Notes under the pieces: generated by a model
The model's database searches: none
Seen by the model: the letters and a program-made list of their open reading frames with translations, nothing else
Told to the model about the DNA's origin: nothing
From: Virgibacillus indicus
GTDB lineage: Bacteria > Bacillota > Bacilli > Bacillales > Amphibacillaceae
Reading direction: 5' to 3'
DNA: 64,000 nucleotides
Assembly (NCBI RefSeq): GCF_002266285.1
Contig: NZ_NPMS01000008.1
Location: 62,001-126,000 of the forward strand
Made by a program: the position numbers and the translations under genes
Shown: piece after piece, positions 28,000 through 36,518 of the stretch
Layout of the letters: the number at the start of each line of letters is the position of its first letter
Numbering within the stretch: the stretch's first letter is position 1

Positions 28000-28995
28000 A
28001 TGGTACAAGGTGCAGTAAATTGGAATACAGAGACAACACAGGAATGGCTTCAAAATTACGTTGATGACTGGGTGGCATTTTATCGTAAACATACCGCTGA
28101 TGGTGAGGTCGCTTCATATATACCAATTTTAGGGGAGGCGAACCCGGATCATTTGGGTATAACGATTATCGGTAATGATGGCATGAGAGTCAGTTCTGGC
28201 GATGTCGGTATTCCTTTTACGATTCAGAGCATTTCAAAAGTCTTCAGCTTTATTGTTGCATGTATGGATCGGGGAATTACGTATGTTTTGGATCGAGTTG
28301 ATGTGGAGCCTACAGGTGAGGCCTTTAATTCCATTATGCATTTGGAGATGAAGCAGCTGAAAAAACCTTTTAATCCACTTATAAATGCAGGTGCAATCAC
28401 AGTAAGCTCCATGTTAAGCGGGAACACCTCTGATGAGAAACTGATGAGCATTTTCGACCTAATGGAAAATATGCTTGGCTACCGGCCGGCTCTTAATGTT
28501 GATGTATATGAATCGGAAAGAGACTCATCCATGAGAAATAGGGCGATTGGGTATTATTTACTGGAAACCGGATTTTTGGAGTCAGATCTGAATATTACAT
28601 TAGAAACGTATTTCAAGCAATGTTCCATAGAAATCACTGTTGATGACCTTGCAAGAATGGGAGTAGTTCTTGCAAATGATGGAATGGATCCTGAATCCGG
28701 GGAGGAAATAATTCCACGGCAGGTTGCCCGGCTTGCAAAAGCATTAATGCTGACATGCGGTATGTATGATGCTTCAGGAAAGTTTGCCGCATATGTAGGT
28801 ATACCCGCAAAAAGTGGTGTCTCGGGTGGCATCATTGCGTTATCACCACCAAGAGTTCGTGATGAAGAATTACCTTTTATTAATGGCTGTGGAATAGGAG
28901 TTTATGGTCCAGCACTGGATGATAAGGGAAATAGTACTGCAGGAATTCGTTTGCTGCGTCATATTGCCAGTCAATGGGACCTTAGCATATTTTAG
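28000..28995 (+). CDS. glsA: Glutaminase
   Basis: Product of 331 residues hydrolysing glutamine to glutamate and ammonia. It belongs to the beta-lactamase-like serine glutaminases: catalytic Ser77-x-x-Lys80 in IQSISKVF, followed by NPLINAGAI and the KSGVSGGI box. The ATG at 28000 is preceded by GTGGGGTG; the ORF extension to 27859 overlaps the plsC terminator. An AGCS carrier lies about 735 bp downstream on the opposite strand. In B. subtilis, glsA pairs with a glutamine symporter of that family. Confidence 0.93.
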   Translation: MVQGAVNWNTETTQEWLQNYVDDWVAFYRKHTADGEVASYIPILGEANPDHLGITIIGNDGMRVSSGDVGIPFTIQSISKVFSFIVACMDRGITYVLDRVDVEPTGEAFNSIMHLEMKQLKKPFNPLINAGAITVSSMLSGNTSDEKLMSIFDLMENMLGYRPALNVDVYESERDSSMRNRAIGYYLLETGFLESDLNITLETYFKQCSIEITVDDLARMGVVLANDGMDPESGEEIIPRQVARLAKALMLTCGMYDASGKFAAYVGIPAKSGVSGGIIALSPPRVRDEELPFINGCGIGVYGPALDDKGNSTAGIRLLRHIASQWDLSIF

Positions 28996-29014
28996 TCTGG
29001 AGGTTTGAAAAGTT

Positions 29015-29680
29015 ATGTGCGGGCGTTATACATTACTTGCAGATGAATTGAAGATTATAAAGGAGTTTAACCTGGATCAGCCGATTGACTCCTATCAGCT
29101 GAGCTATAACATTGCTCCAGGCCAAAATATCCTGACAGTCATTCATGATGGAAGAAAGAAGCGGGCTGGTTATTTGCGCTGGGGTCTTGTTCCTTCCTGG
29201 GCGAAGGATGAGAAAATTGGCTACAAAATGATTAATGCCAGAAGTGAGACAGCACATGAAAAGCCAAGCTTTAAAAAACTGATGACAAGAAAAAGGTGTT
29301 TAATTATCGCTGACAGCTTTTATGAATGGATAAAGACAGATAAACAAAAGCAGCCAAAGCGCATTCAGCTAACAGATCGGCAGCTGTTTGCCTTCGCAGG
29401 ACTTTGGGATAAATGGGTGGATGGGGACAGAGAACTTTTTACATGTACGATGTTGACAAAAGATGCAAATAGCTTTATGAAGGATATTCACCACCGCATG
29501 CCGATTATATTGCCAAAAGATAAAGAAGATGAATGGATCAGTCCAATTCAGCAACAGCCAGAGGAAGCATATCATTTTTTGCAATCACTTGAGGATAATG
29601 AATACAAAGCATATACCGTTCCAAATTACGTGAATTCAGCCAAAAACAATGATGAGAATTGCATTGCCCCGATTGTATAG
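29015..29680 (+). CDS. SRAP (YedK/HMCES-like) abasic-site DNA-protein crosslink protein
   Basis: Product of 221 residues. The invariant MCGRY start supplies Cys2, which forms a thiazolidine crosslink to abasic sites in single-stranded DNA after loss of Met1. Other conserved pieces are YNIAPGQ, the MINARSET box, the DSFYEW glutamate and the HHRMPIIL histidine. It protects replication-associated abasic sites. It begins 20 bp after glsA and is likely co-transcribed with it. Confidence 0.94.
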   Translation: MCGRYTLLADELKIIKEFNLDQPIDSYQLSYNIAPGQNILTVIHDGRKKRAGYLRWGLVPSWAKDEKIGYKMINARSETAHEKPSFKKLMTRKRCLIIADSFYEWIKTDKQKQPKRIQLTDRQLFAFAGLWDKWVDGDRELFTCTMLTKDANSFMKDIHHRMPIILPKDKEDEWISPIQQQPEEAYHFLQSLEDNEYKAYTVPNYVNSAKNNDENCIAPIV

Positions 29681-29685
29681 TATAT

Positions 29686-29722
29686 AAAAAGGAATTCCCA
29701 GCTGCCCCGGGAATTCCTTTTT
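29686..29722. terminator. Bidirectional terminator
   Basis: Perfect 14-bp stem AAAAAGGAATTCCC / GGGAATTCCTTTTT between the convergent SRAP and AGCS genes. Confidence 0.93.
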
Positions 29723-29729
29723 GCTTTGA

Positions 29730-31082
29730 TTATGCTGATTTTGCTTTTGCTCTTTCTTTTTCTTCCTTTGCAACTTTCATAAATTTCTTCGTTTCGTATG
29801 CAACTACTCCGGAAAGTCCTAGGAGTCCGATTAAGTTCGGTATTGCCATTAATGCGTTGAAGATATCAGCAATTCCCCAAACAAGACTGAGTTGTGATAC
29901 AGCCCCTACGAAAACAAATAGGACAAATACAACTTTGTAATAAGGAATAGCCTTATCATTAAATAAGTATCCAAAGCATTTTTCTCCATAGTATGACCAG
30001 CCGACTAAAGTGGAGTATGCGAATAATGCAATAGCCAAGGTTACGATTAACCCGCCTGTATCTCCAAGGAATGCTGCAAATGAAGCATTTGTTAAATTAC
30101 CGGCTTCAACACTTCCGTCATATAAACCAGCCATAACAATTGTAATACCAGTGATGGAACATACGATAATCGTATCGATAAATACCTGTGTCATGGAAAC
30201 TAGTGCCTGACGTCCAGGATAATCTGTTTTTGCTGCTGCGGCTGCAATCGGTGCGGAACCAAGCCCGGCTTCGTTGGAGAATACCCCGCGGGCAACCCCG
30301 TATCGAATTACTGTTCCTAATATACCCCCGCCGGCAGCAGAAGCTGTAAATGCATCTGTAAGAATTAAGTTAACTGCTGCAGGAACGATATCAAAATTCA
30401 TTACAATAATGATAATACCACCAGCAACATAGAATAAAGCCATAAATGGTACGAAAAAAGCGGTAACTCTGCCAATACTTTTAATCCCGCCAAGAATAAC
30501 CAGTCCCGTTAAAATAGTTAAAATAATACCCGTAGCCCATGCAGGCACATTAAACGTTTGATTTAATGCATCAGATACTGCTTTGGCTTGTACCATGTTT
30601 CCAATTCCAAAGGCTGCGACAGCACCGAATAATGCAAAGAGCACTGCAAGCCATTTCTGTTTCAACCCTTTTTCAAGGTAATACATTGGCCCACCTGACA
30701 TTTCACCTTTGCTGTTTTGCACGCGGTACTTTACTGCCAGAAGTGCTTCTGCATATTTCGTTACCATACCAACAAGTGCAGTTACCCACATCCAGAAAAC
30801 AGCACCAGGTCCCCCTAAAACTACCGCAGTTGCAACCCCTACGATATTCCCTGTCCCAATGGTTGCAGCCATAGCAGTTGATAATGCCTGATAATGACTG
30901 ATATCCCCTTTGGATTTTTTATCCTGTCTTGTTGGGCTGAATGCGAGCTGCAGGGCATATGGCAATGACCTGAACTGGAGAAACCCTAATCGAATTGTTA
31001 AATACACACCTGTACCTACAATCAGGATTAAAGTGAATGGCCCCCAGACAAACCCGCTGATAGCATCAATTACATTTTGCAT
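29730..31082 (-). CDS. Alanine/glycine:cation symporter (AGCS family)
   Basis: Membrane protein of 450 residues with about 10-11 helices. Family marks: GTGVYLTIRLGFLQFR at the N-terminus, SALSTAMAATIGTGNIVGVATA-like QALSTAMAATIGTGNIVG, and VFSNEAGLGSAPIAAAAAKTDYPG. AGCS carriers bring in alanine, glycine or glutamine with Na+. The proximity of glutaminase suggests glutamine or alanine, an inference. The C-terminus is basic (KVAKEEKERAKAK). Confidence 0.92.
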   Translation of the reverse strand: MQNVIDAISGFVWGPFTLILIVGTGVYLTIRLGFLQFRSLPYALQLAFSPTRQDKKSKGDISHYQALSTAMAATIGTGNIVGVATAVVLGGPGAVFWMWVTALVGMVTKYAEALLAVKYRVQNSKGEMSGGPMYYLEKGLKQKWLAVLFALFGAVAAFGIGNMVQAKAVSDALNQTFNVPAWATGIILTILTGLVILGGIKSIGRVTAFFVPFMALFYVAGGIIIIVMNFDIVPAAVNLILTDAFTASAAGGGILGTVIRYGVARGVFSNEAGLGSAPIAAAAAKTDYPGRQALVSMTQVFIDTIIVCSITGITIVMAGLYDGSVEAGNLTNASFAAFLGDTGGLIVTLAIALFAYSTLVGWSYYGEKCFGYLFNDKAIPYYKVVFVLFVFVGAVSQLSLVWGIADIFNALMAIPNLIGLLGLSGVVAYETKKFMKVAKEEKERAKAKSA

Positions 31083-31518
31083 GTTCTTCCCCCTTTGTTA
31101 ATTTATTATTGTATCTATATTAAATATTCCGAAAATACAGCAGAAAAGTCAAGTATTATTTTAATGTTTTACGAACTATTTTTTCTAATCCTTGTAAATA
31201 TTCGTTTAATTATGTCGTCTAAGGGTAGTTAATAAGGAAATACTATGAAATCTTTTGCTTATAACCTGACAAGATGCTTATAATATAATTAAACTGTTTG
31301 CAGGTGATATAATTACGATCCCTGTATTAGCGTGTCTGCCTCATCAATGGCTGAACCTTTATCTCGCGAACCTGTACATAAAGAGGGCTGCATCTGATAA
31401 AATAGAAGTCGATTCCTGCGGTACAAGGGATTTTTACTATGCATTTAAACCGTTTCAGAAGGATGTATTAATTTACTTCAACATAAAACATGAACATACA
31501 TTAAAGGAGAGAATGTAA
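31083..31518. other. Intergenic region, 436 bp, with an unassigned open frame
   Basis: The first 180 bp are AT-rich promoter-like sequence for the AGCS gene. From about 31260 a plus-strand frame stays open for roughly 85 codons and ends in a TAA overlapping the next gene's ribosome site (31516-31518). It has no ATG, GTG or TTG start and no recognisable similarity. It may be chance or a gene remnant. Confidence 0.3.
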
Positions 31519-31815
31519 ATGGGTAAACGAAAATTATTCTTAGGAGTCGCAATAGGAGCTGCAGCAGGAGGGTTGGTTACATTATTTGATAAAGAAACAA
31601 GGGATTATACAAAAGAAAAATTCAATACTGCAAAAGCCAGTTCCTCGTACTTTATACAAAATCCTTCGGAAGCAGTTCACAATGTGCGGACAGCCTTCGA
31701 TACATTTAATCAAAATTTTGCAAGCGGAGCTGACAGCGCAATAAACGCTTTGGAACAAGTTGAAAATACATTGGAGAAAGTCGCTAATAAAAGTGAGCCC
31801 AAAAGAATAGAATAA
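31519..31815 (+). CDS. YtxH-like protein
   Basis: Product of 98 residues. A glycine-rich hydrophobic N-terminal segment (LFLGVAIGAAAGGLVTLF) is followed by an amphipathic, coiled-coil-like region of charged and alanine residues. This is the layout of the YtxH family, often general-stress proteins. Ribosome site AAAGGAGAG. It lies 37 bp ahead of yfkH, probably in one transcript. Confidence 0.7.
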   Translation: MGKRKLFLGVAIGAAAGGLVTLFDKETRDYTKEKFNTAKASSSYFIQNPSEAVHNVRTAFDTFNQNFASGADSAINALEQVENTLEKVANKSEPKRIE

Positions 31816-31852
31816 GATTAATTGCTAATGACTTACGTGGGAGAGTGCTGAT

Positions 31853-32674
31853 GTGAAAAAAATGATTACGTTTGGGAAGCGGCTATTTCAAAGGGTGTTG
31901 GATACAGATGTCTTTGGATTGGCGGCCCAGCTAGCTTATTTTTTCTTATTATCACTATTCCCATTTTTATTATTTTTGCTGACCCTGGTAGGGTATTTGC
32001 CAATCGAAGAAAATGCTGTAATTGATTTAATTGCAACTTACGCACCTGAGCAGATTATGGAACTAATTAATACAAATATCAGCCAGTTGGTCAATAATCA
32101 AAATGGAGGGCTCTTGTCCATTAGTATTATTGGAACATTGTGGGCAGCTTCAAATGGAGTTAATGCACTCACGAGGGCTTTAAACCAGGCCTATGAGGTA
32201 GATGAAGACAGATCTTTCATTGTTGCCAGGCTAATCGCGATTATTGTCACAATCGGAATGGTAACAATTATTTGCATCGCATTTTTGCTTCCAATATTTG
32301 GACGGATGATCGGTGTTTATTTGTTTTCCTTTTTTGGATTATCTGAAGGCTTTCTTTCGTTTTGGGAAACGTTCCGCTGGTTAATTTCTTCTGTTATATT
32401 TTTCGTTGTGCTGCTTGCTTTGTATAAATTAGCACCAAATATTAGAATCTATTTCAAAAATGCAATATGGGGCGCGTTGTTTGCCACGGTATTTTGGCAG
32501 CTTGTATCATTGGGATTTTCTTATTATGTAAGTACGATGGGCAATTACTCTGCTACCTATGGAAGTCTGGGTGCCGTCATTGTACTGATGATCTGGTTTT
32601 ATATTTCCGGGATTATCATCATGATCGGTGGCGTGATCAATGCAACAATAAGGAAGCATCATCCTGCTGAATAA
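31853..32674 (+). CDS. yfkH: YihY/BrkB-family membrane protein YfkH
   Basis: Membrane protein of 273 residues with six helices. The N-terminal LAAQLAYFFLLSLFPFLLFLLTLVGYLP and WAASNGVNALTRALNQAYEVDE are hallmarks of the YihY family (formerly misnamed ribonuclease BN). Function unknown; an envelope or transport role is presumed. Start taken as GTG 31853 after GGGAG, though ATG 31862 is possible. Neighbouring yfkF and yfkD homologues match the B. subtilis gene neighbourhood. Confidence 0.85.
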   Translation: MKKMITFGKRLFQRVLDTDVFGLAAQLAYFFLLSLFPFLLFLLTLVGYLPIEENAVIDLIATYAPEQIMELINTNISQLVNNQNGGLLSISIIGTLWAASNGVNALTRALNQAYEVDEDRSFIVARLIAIIVTIGMVTIICIAFLLPIFGRMIGVYLFSFFGLSEGFLSFWETFRWLISSVIFFVVLLALYKLAPNIRIYFKNAIWGALFATVFWQLVSLGFSYYVSTMGNYSATYGSLGAVIVLMIWFYISGIIIMIGGVINATIRKHHPAE

Positions 32675-32678
32675 AAAA

Positions 32679-32703
32679 AGATGCTCCGGCGCGGGAGCAT
32701 CTT
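32679..32703. terminator. Bidirectional terminator between yfkH and pfeT
   Basis: AAGATGCTCC / GGAGCATCTT stem with A-rich upstream flank. It overlaps the last bases of the pfeT stop. Confidence 0.8.
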
Positions 32704-34627
32704 ATCTTAATAATCGTAATCCGTTTAATATAACCAAAATTGTGCTGCCTTCATGTCCGATGACTCCAAGGGGCATATCCAGCAACTGGAAAAAATTGGT
32801 AAGAATAAGAATCGTGATAACACTTAAGGAAAATATTACGTTCTGCTTTACAATTTTATTCATGCGCCCGGATAAAGCTATTGCATCGGTGATTTTGGAA
32901 AGGTCATTTTTCATTAATACAATATCAGCAGTTTCCAGTGCCACGTCTGTTCCTTCACCCATGGCTATACCGGCATTTGCACTTGCCAGGGCTGGTGCAT
33001 CATTAATTCCATCCCCAACCATTGCGACATTTTTATAGGTTTTTCGTAATTCCTTCACATGCTGAACCTTTTCTTCAGGCAGACAATTAGCAATGTAATC
33101 GTCAATGCCGGCTTCTTCTGCTACCGCTTTTGCAGTGACCTCATTGTCGCCTGTAAGCATAACTGTATGGATATTTTGCTTTCTTAATAATTGAATTGCC
33201 TTTTTAGTAACTTTTCGAACCGTATCTTTTAAGGCAAAAACTGCCACGATCTGATTATCCTTTTTGACGAACACAACTGTTTTCCCTTTTGCTGCAAGCT
33301 GTTCGGATACCCCATTTTGAAATTCTGCTGCCCCTTCCTTTCCCACAAAGTCTGGTTTGCCAATCTCCCACTTACTGTTGTTTACAAATGCTGATACACC
33401 ATTACCACTCACATTTTTCATATCAGAAACATTTATTCTGCTTGTATTATTGAGCTGACTTTCACTATATGCAGTTATTGCACGAGCCAGCGGATGTGTT
33501 GATTCTTTTTCAATAGCACCGGCAATTTCTAAAATCTCATTGCTGTTAAAATTGGAATGGAAATAGGCATCTGTCACGACAGGCAAGCCATTCGTTAATG
33601 TACCGGTTTTGTCAAATGCAATTGCTTTTATATGACTCAAATTTTCTGCATGGACACCGCCTTTAAAAAGAACACCACTTTTGGCACTATTTGAAATAGC
33701 CGATAATGTTGCCGGCATAATCGATGCTACAAGAGCACATGGAGATGCTACCACAAGTAAGATCATCGCCCGGTAAATACTCTCGGAGAAGGACCATCCG
33801 AATAAAAGATATGGCAAAAACATCATAATTGCTACAACGGCTAAAACAACCTTTACATAGGTACCCTCAAATTTTTCAATGAATAGCTGGGAGGGGGATT
33901 TCTCTTCCTGTGCGGATTGAACCATTTGGATAATCTTCTGGAACAATGTTTCATTTGGCTGTGTTGTTATTTTTACTGTGATGGTTCCGTCCAATGCGAC
34001 TGTCCCTGCAAAAACATCTTCACTGCCAGCTTTTCCGACAGGGATCGATTCCCCGGTAATCGCACTTTCATCTATTACGGTGGATCCTTTTATGATGCTT
34101 CCATCTGCTGGTATTCTTTCTCCAGCCCGGACAAGGACGATATCACCAATGTTGAGGTCTGATACAGGTGTTACAGTTTCCAAACCGTCTTTTATCACTA
34201 ATGCTTCTTCCGGCTGAAGGTTCATTAATGCTGAAATCTCTTTATTGCTTCTGTTCATTGTATATGTTTCAAGAGCCCCGGATAATGCAAAAATAAAGAT
34301 AAGTATTGCTCCCTCTGTCCAGTAGCCAATTGCAGCAGCCCCGATTGCAGCAAAGATCATAAGCATTTCGACATTCAGCTCTTTATTTGCAATGGTTTCG
34401 GTAATCCCTTCCTTAGCTTTAGCGTAACCTCCAATTACAAATGCTGTCAGATGCAGGATTACCCACAACGTATGGGAAATATGATCACCAATAATCCATG
34501 TAAATAAAATTAGGAAACCGCTGAATAATGCAGCGATTAATTCTTTATGCTGGCTTAAATTGGAAAATAATTTAACTTCTTGCAGTGTTTTAGATAGTTT
34601 GGGTTGTTTCAACGTATCTGTCATCAA
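32702..34627 (-). CDS. pfeT: P1B-4 type metal-efflux ATPase (PfeT/ZosA-like)
   Basis: Membrane ATPase of 641 residues. Actuator TGES (ITGESIPVG); metal-site SPC in VVASPCALVAS; phosphorylation DKTGTLTNG; HP dipeptide in STHPLARAI; hinge GDGINDAPALA. The last helix has HEGSTILVILNGLR, which with SPC defines subgroup P1B-4 (Fe2+/Co2+/Zn2+ export). No N-terminal metal-binding domain, as in B. subtilis PfeT (formerly ZosA/YkvW). A perfect PerR box lies upstream, matching PfeT regulation by peroxide and iron. Confidence 0.92.
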   Translation of the reverse strand: MMTDTLKQPKLSKTLQEVKLFSNLSQHKELIAALFSGFLILFTWIIGDHISHTLWVILHLTAFVIGGYAKAKEGITETIANKELNVEMLMIFAAIGAAAIGYWTEGAILIFIFALSGALETYTMNRSNKEISALMNLQPEEALVIKDGLETVTPVSDLNIGDIVLVRAGERIPADGSIIKGSTVIDESAITGESIPVGKAGSEDVFAGTVALDGTITVKITTQPNETLFQKIIQMVQSAQEEKSPSQLFIEKFEGTYVKVVLAVVAIMMFLPYLLFGWSFSESIYRAMILLVVASPCALVASIMPATLSAISNSAKSGVLFKGGVHAENLSHIKAIAFDKTGTLTNGLPVVTDAYFHSNFNSNEILEIAGAIEKESTHPLARAITAYSESQLNNTSRINVSDMKNVSGNGVSAFVNNSKWEIGKPDFVGKEGAAEFQNGVSEQLAAKGKTVVFVKKDNQIVAVFALKDTVRKVTKKAIQLLRKQNIHTVMLTGDNEVTAKAVAEEAGIDDYIANCLPEEKVQHVKELRKTYKNVAMVGDGINDAPALASANAGIAMGEGTDVALETADIVLMKNDLSKITDAIALSGRMNKIVKQNVIFSLSVITILILTNFFQLLDMPLGVIGHEGSTILVILNGLRLLR

Positions 34628-34675
34628 TTTCAGTACCCCCTTATTTGGTATTAATATAAAATGGAATAACCTTAT

Positions 34676-34690
34676 TTATAATTATTATAA
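34676..34690 (-). promoter_or_regulatory. PerR box of pfeT
   Basis: TTATAATTATTATAA is an exact match to the Per box consensus TTATAATNATTATAA. It lies about 50 bp upstream of the pfeT start, just after the predicted transcription start. Confidence 0.88.
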
Positions 34691-34706
34691 TTTAGTATTT
34701 GTTATT

Positions 34707-34734
34707 ATTTTATCATTACATTAGTTAAAGTCAA
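34707..34734 (-). promoter_or_regulatory. Promoter of pfeT
   Basis: On the minus strand: TTGACT (34734-34729), 16-bp spacer, TAAAAT (34712-34707) with an extended TG dinucleotide. The PerR box begins about 16 bases further on. Confidence 0.65.
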
Positions 34735-34881
34735 GAAGAAATTTACAGTTATTTCTAATCATTGATACAGTAATTTTATTAGGAGAATAACAGATCCAAA
34801 TATATTGAATTTAAAGTGTTAGATTGTTACAATCATTATGGATATTTTAATATAACAAGAGTAATGAGAGGAGACAGAGGA

Positions 34882-35778
34882 ATGAAAAAGGTTACATTAT
34901 TTTTAGCATTTCTTATGACAGTTATTATTTTAAGTGCCTGTGGGGATTCAGGTGAGGAAAATAAGTCGGAAGAATCAAATGAAAGTACTGCAGAAGAAAG
35001 CACTTCTGATGAAAGATGGGCAGAAATTCAAGAAGCTGGAGAACTTGTAGTTGGAACATCTGGTACATTAATTGCAGCTTCTTATTACGATGGTGAAGAG
35101 GAAAGTGAAGACCAATTAACTGGTTATGATGTGGAAATAATGCGTGAGATAGCTAAACGGCTTGATTTGGATATTTCATTTGAAATCATGAGTATTGACG
35201 CGATGCTTCCTGCAATTCAAAGTGGAAGAATTGATGTTGCTGCAAATGATATAGAACCAACGGAAAAGAGAAAAGAAGAATTTAATTTCAGTGAACCATA
35301 TAAATACTCCTATTCTACGATGGCTGTCCGTGAATCTGATAACTCAGGAATTGAAACATTAGAGGATCTGGAAGGTAAGAAAGCCGGTGGCGGTGCGACA
35401 ACAATTTATAGCCAGATTGCTGAACATTTTGGCGCAGAGGTTGTTACATATGGAAATGCACCAAATGAAGCTTACTTAAGTGATGTAAGCAATGCACGGA
35501 CTGACGTGGTGATTAATGATTATTATTTAACAAAGTTCGGAGTAGGGGCTTTTCCTGATTTTGACTTGCATCTGCATCCGACGTTAAAATTCCATCCAAC
35601 GGAACAGGCAGTTGTTATACCAAAAGATGCTGATCAGCTGACAGAAAATATAAACCAGGCATTAACAGAAATGCGTGAGGATGGAACACTTTCTGAGCTG
35701 GCAATCAAGTTTTATGAAGAAGATGCTTCAGAAAAACCAGAAGGTGAAATTCAGGAAATAGAAGGTCTTGATCTGTAG
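34882..35778 (+). CDS. Amino-acid ABC transporter substrate-binding lipoprotein
   Basis: Product of 298 residues. Signal with lipobox LSAC (lipidated Cys20), then an acidic low-complexity spacer and a type-3 solute-binding domain (LVVGTSGTLIAASYYD, LTGYDVEIMREIAKRL, GRIDVAANDIEPTEKRKEEFNFSEPY). It captures a polar amino acid or cystine outside the membrane. The permease gene starts 12 bp downstream. Ribosome site GAGGAG before ATG 34882; the longer ORF has no better start. Confidence 0.92.
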   Translation: MKKVTLFLAFLMTVIILSACGDSGEENKSEESNESTAEESTSDERWAEIQEAGELVVGTSGTLIAASYYDGEEESEDQLTGYDVEIMREIAKRLDLDISFEIMSIDAMLPAIQSGRIDVAANDIEPTEKRKEEFNFSEPYKYSYSTMAVRESDNSGIETLEDLEGKKAGGGATTIYSQIAEHFGAEVVTYGNAPNEAYLSDVSNARTDVVINDYYLTKFGVGAFPDFDLHLHPTLKFHPTEQAVVIPKDADQLTENINQALTEMREDGTLSELAIKFYEEDASEKPEGEIQEIEGLDL

Positions 35779-35790
35779 GGAGACTGAATT

Positions 35791-36474
35791 ATGAACTTTA
35801 ACGGTTTTGATTTTGGTGGATTATTTGATATAGAACTGGCTATTGAAAGCCTGCCTTTTGTTCTTGAAGGACTTCCAATGACATTACTGGTCTCCATTGC
35901 TGGCATGGCAATTGGGCTTGTGCTGGGTTTAGTGCTGGCACTGGCAAGAGGATCGCGAAAATTTATGCTTAGATGGCCTGCCCGTATTTATATTTCATTC
36001 ATGCGGGGAACACCAATGCTTGTATTTTTATTTATATTATATTTTGGTCTGCCCTATGTTGGACTTGAATTTACAGCATTAACCGCGGCTATCCTTGGCT
36101 TCGGTTTAAACAGTGCCGCATATATTGCTGAAATTGACAGGTCATCATTGAACAGCATTGATAATGGTCAATGGGAATCAGCCAGAGCACTAAATCTGAA
36201 ATACTGGACAACGCTAAGAAAAATTATTCTGCCGCAAGCCACAAGAATTGCAATACCACCATTGACAAATGTGTTCATGGATATTGTAAAGGCAACATCA
36301 CTGGCAGCGGTCATTACTGTTCCAGAGCTTTTTCAAAAAACACAAATCGTTGCAGGAAGAGAATTCGATGCAATGACAATGTATGTACTGGTGGCGTTCA
36401 TTTACTGGCCGATTTGTATTGTGATCGGGTTTATGCAGGATAGGCTGGAAGAACGTTACAGCAGGTTTTTATGA
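35791..36474 (+). CDS. Amino-acid ABC transporter permease (HisM/GlnP type)
   Basis: Membrane protein of 227 residues with five to six helices. FMRGTPMLVFLFILYFGLP and the cytoplasmic EAA loop (ESARALNLKYWTTLRKIILPQATRIAIPPL) are typical of polar amino-acid ABC permeases. It pairs with the lipoprotein just upstream. A strong terminator follows directly and no ATPase gene is present, so an ATPase encoded elsewhere must power it. Confidence 0.92.
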   Translation: MNFNGFDFGGLFDIELAIESLPFVLEGLPMTLLVSIAGMAIGLVLGLVLALARGSRKFMLRWPARIYISFMRGTPMLVFLFILYFGLPYVGLEFTALTAAILGFGLNSAAYIAEIDRSSLNSIDNGQWESARALNLKYWTTLRKIILPQATRIAIPPLTNVFMDIVKATSLAAVITVPELFQKTQIVAGREFDAMTMYVLVAFIYWPICIVIGFMQDRLEERYSRFL

Positions 36475-36475
36475 T

Positions 36476-36513
36476 AAAAGAGACACTCCGAAATTTGAGT
36501 GTCTCTTTTATAT
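36476..36513. terminator. Bidirectional terminator
   Basis: Perfect 13-bp stem AAAAGAGACACTC / GAGTGTCTCTTTT with an 8-base loop between the permease and yfkF genes. Confidence 0.93.
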
Positions 36514-36518
36514 ACAAA

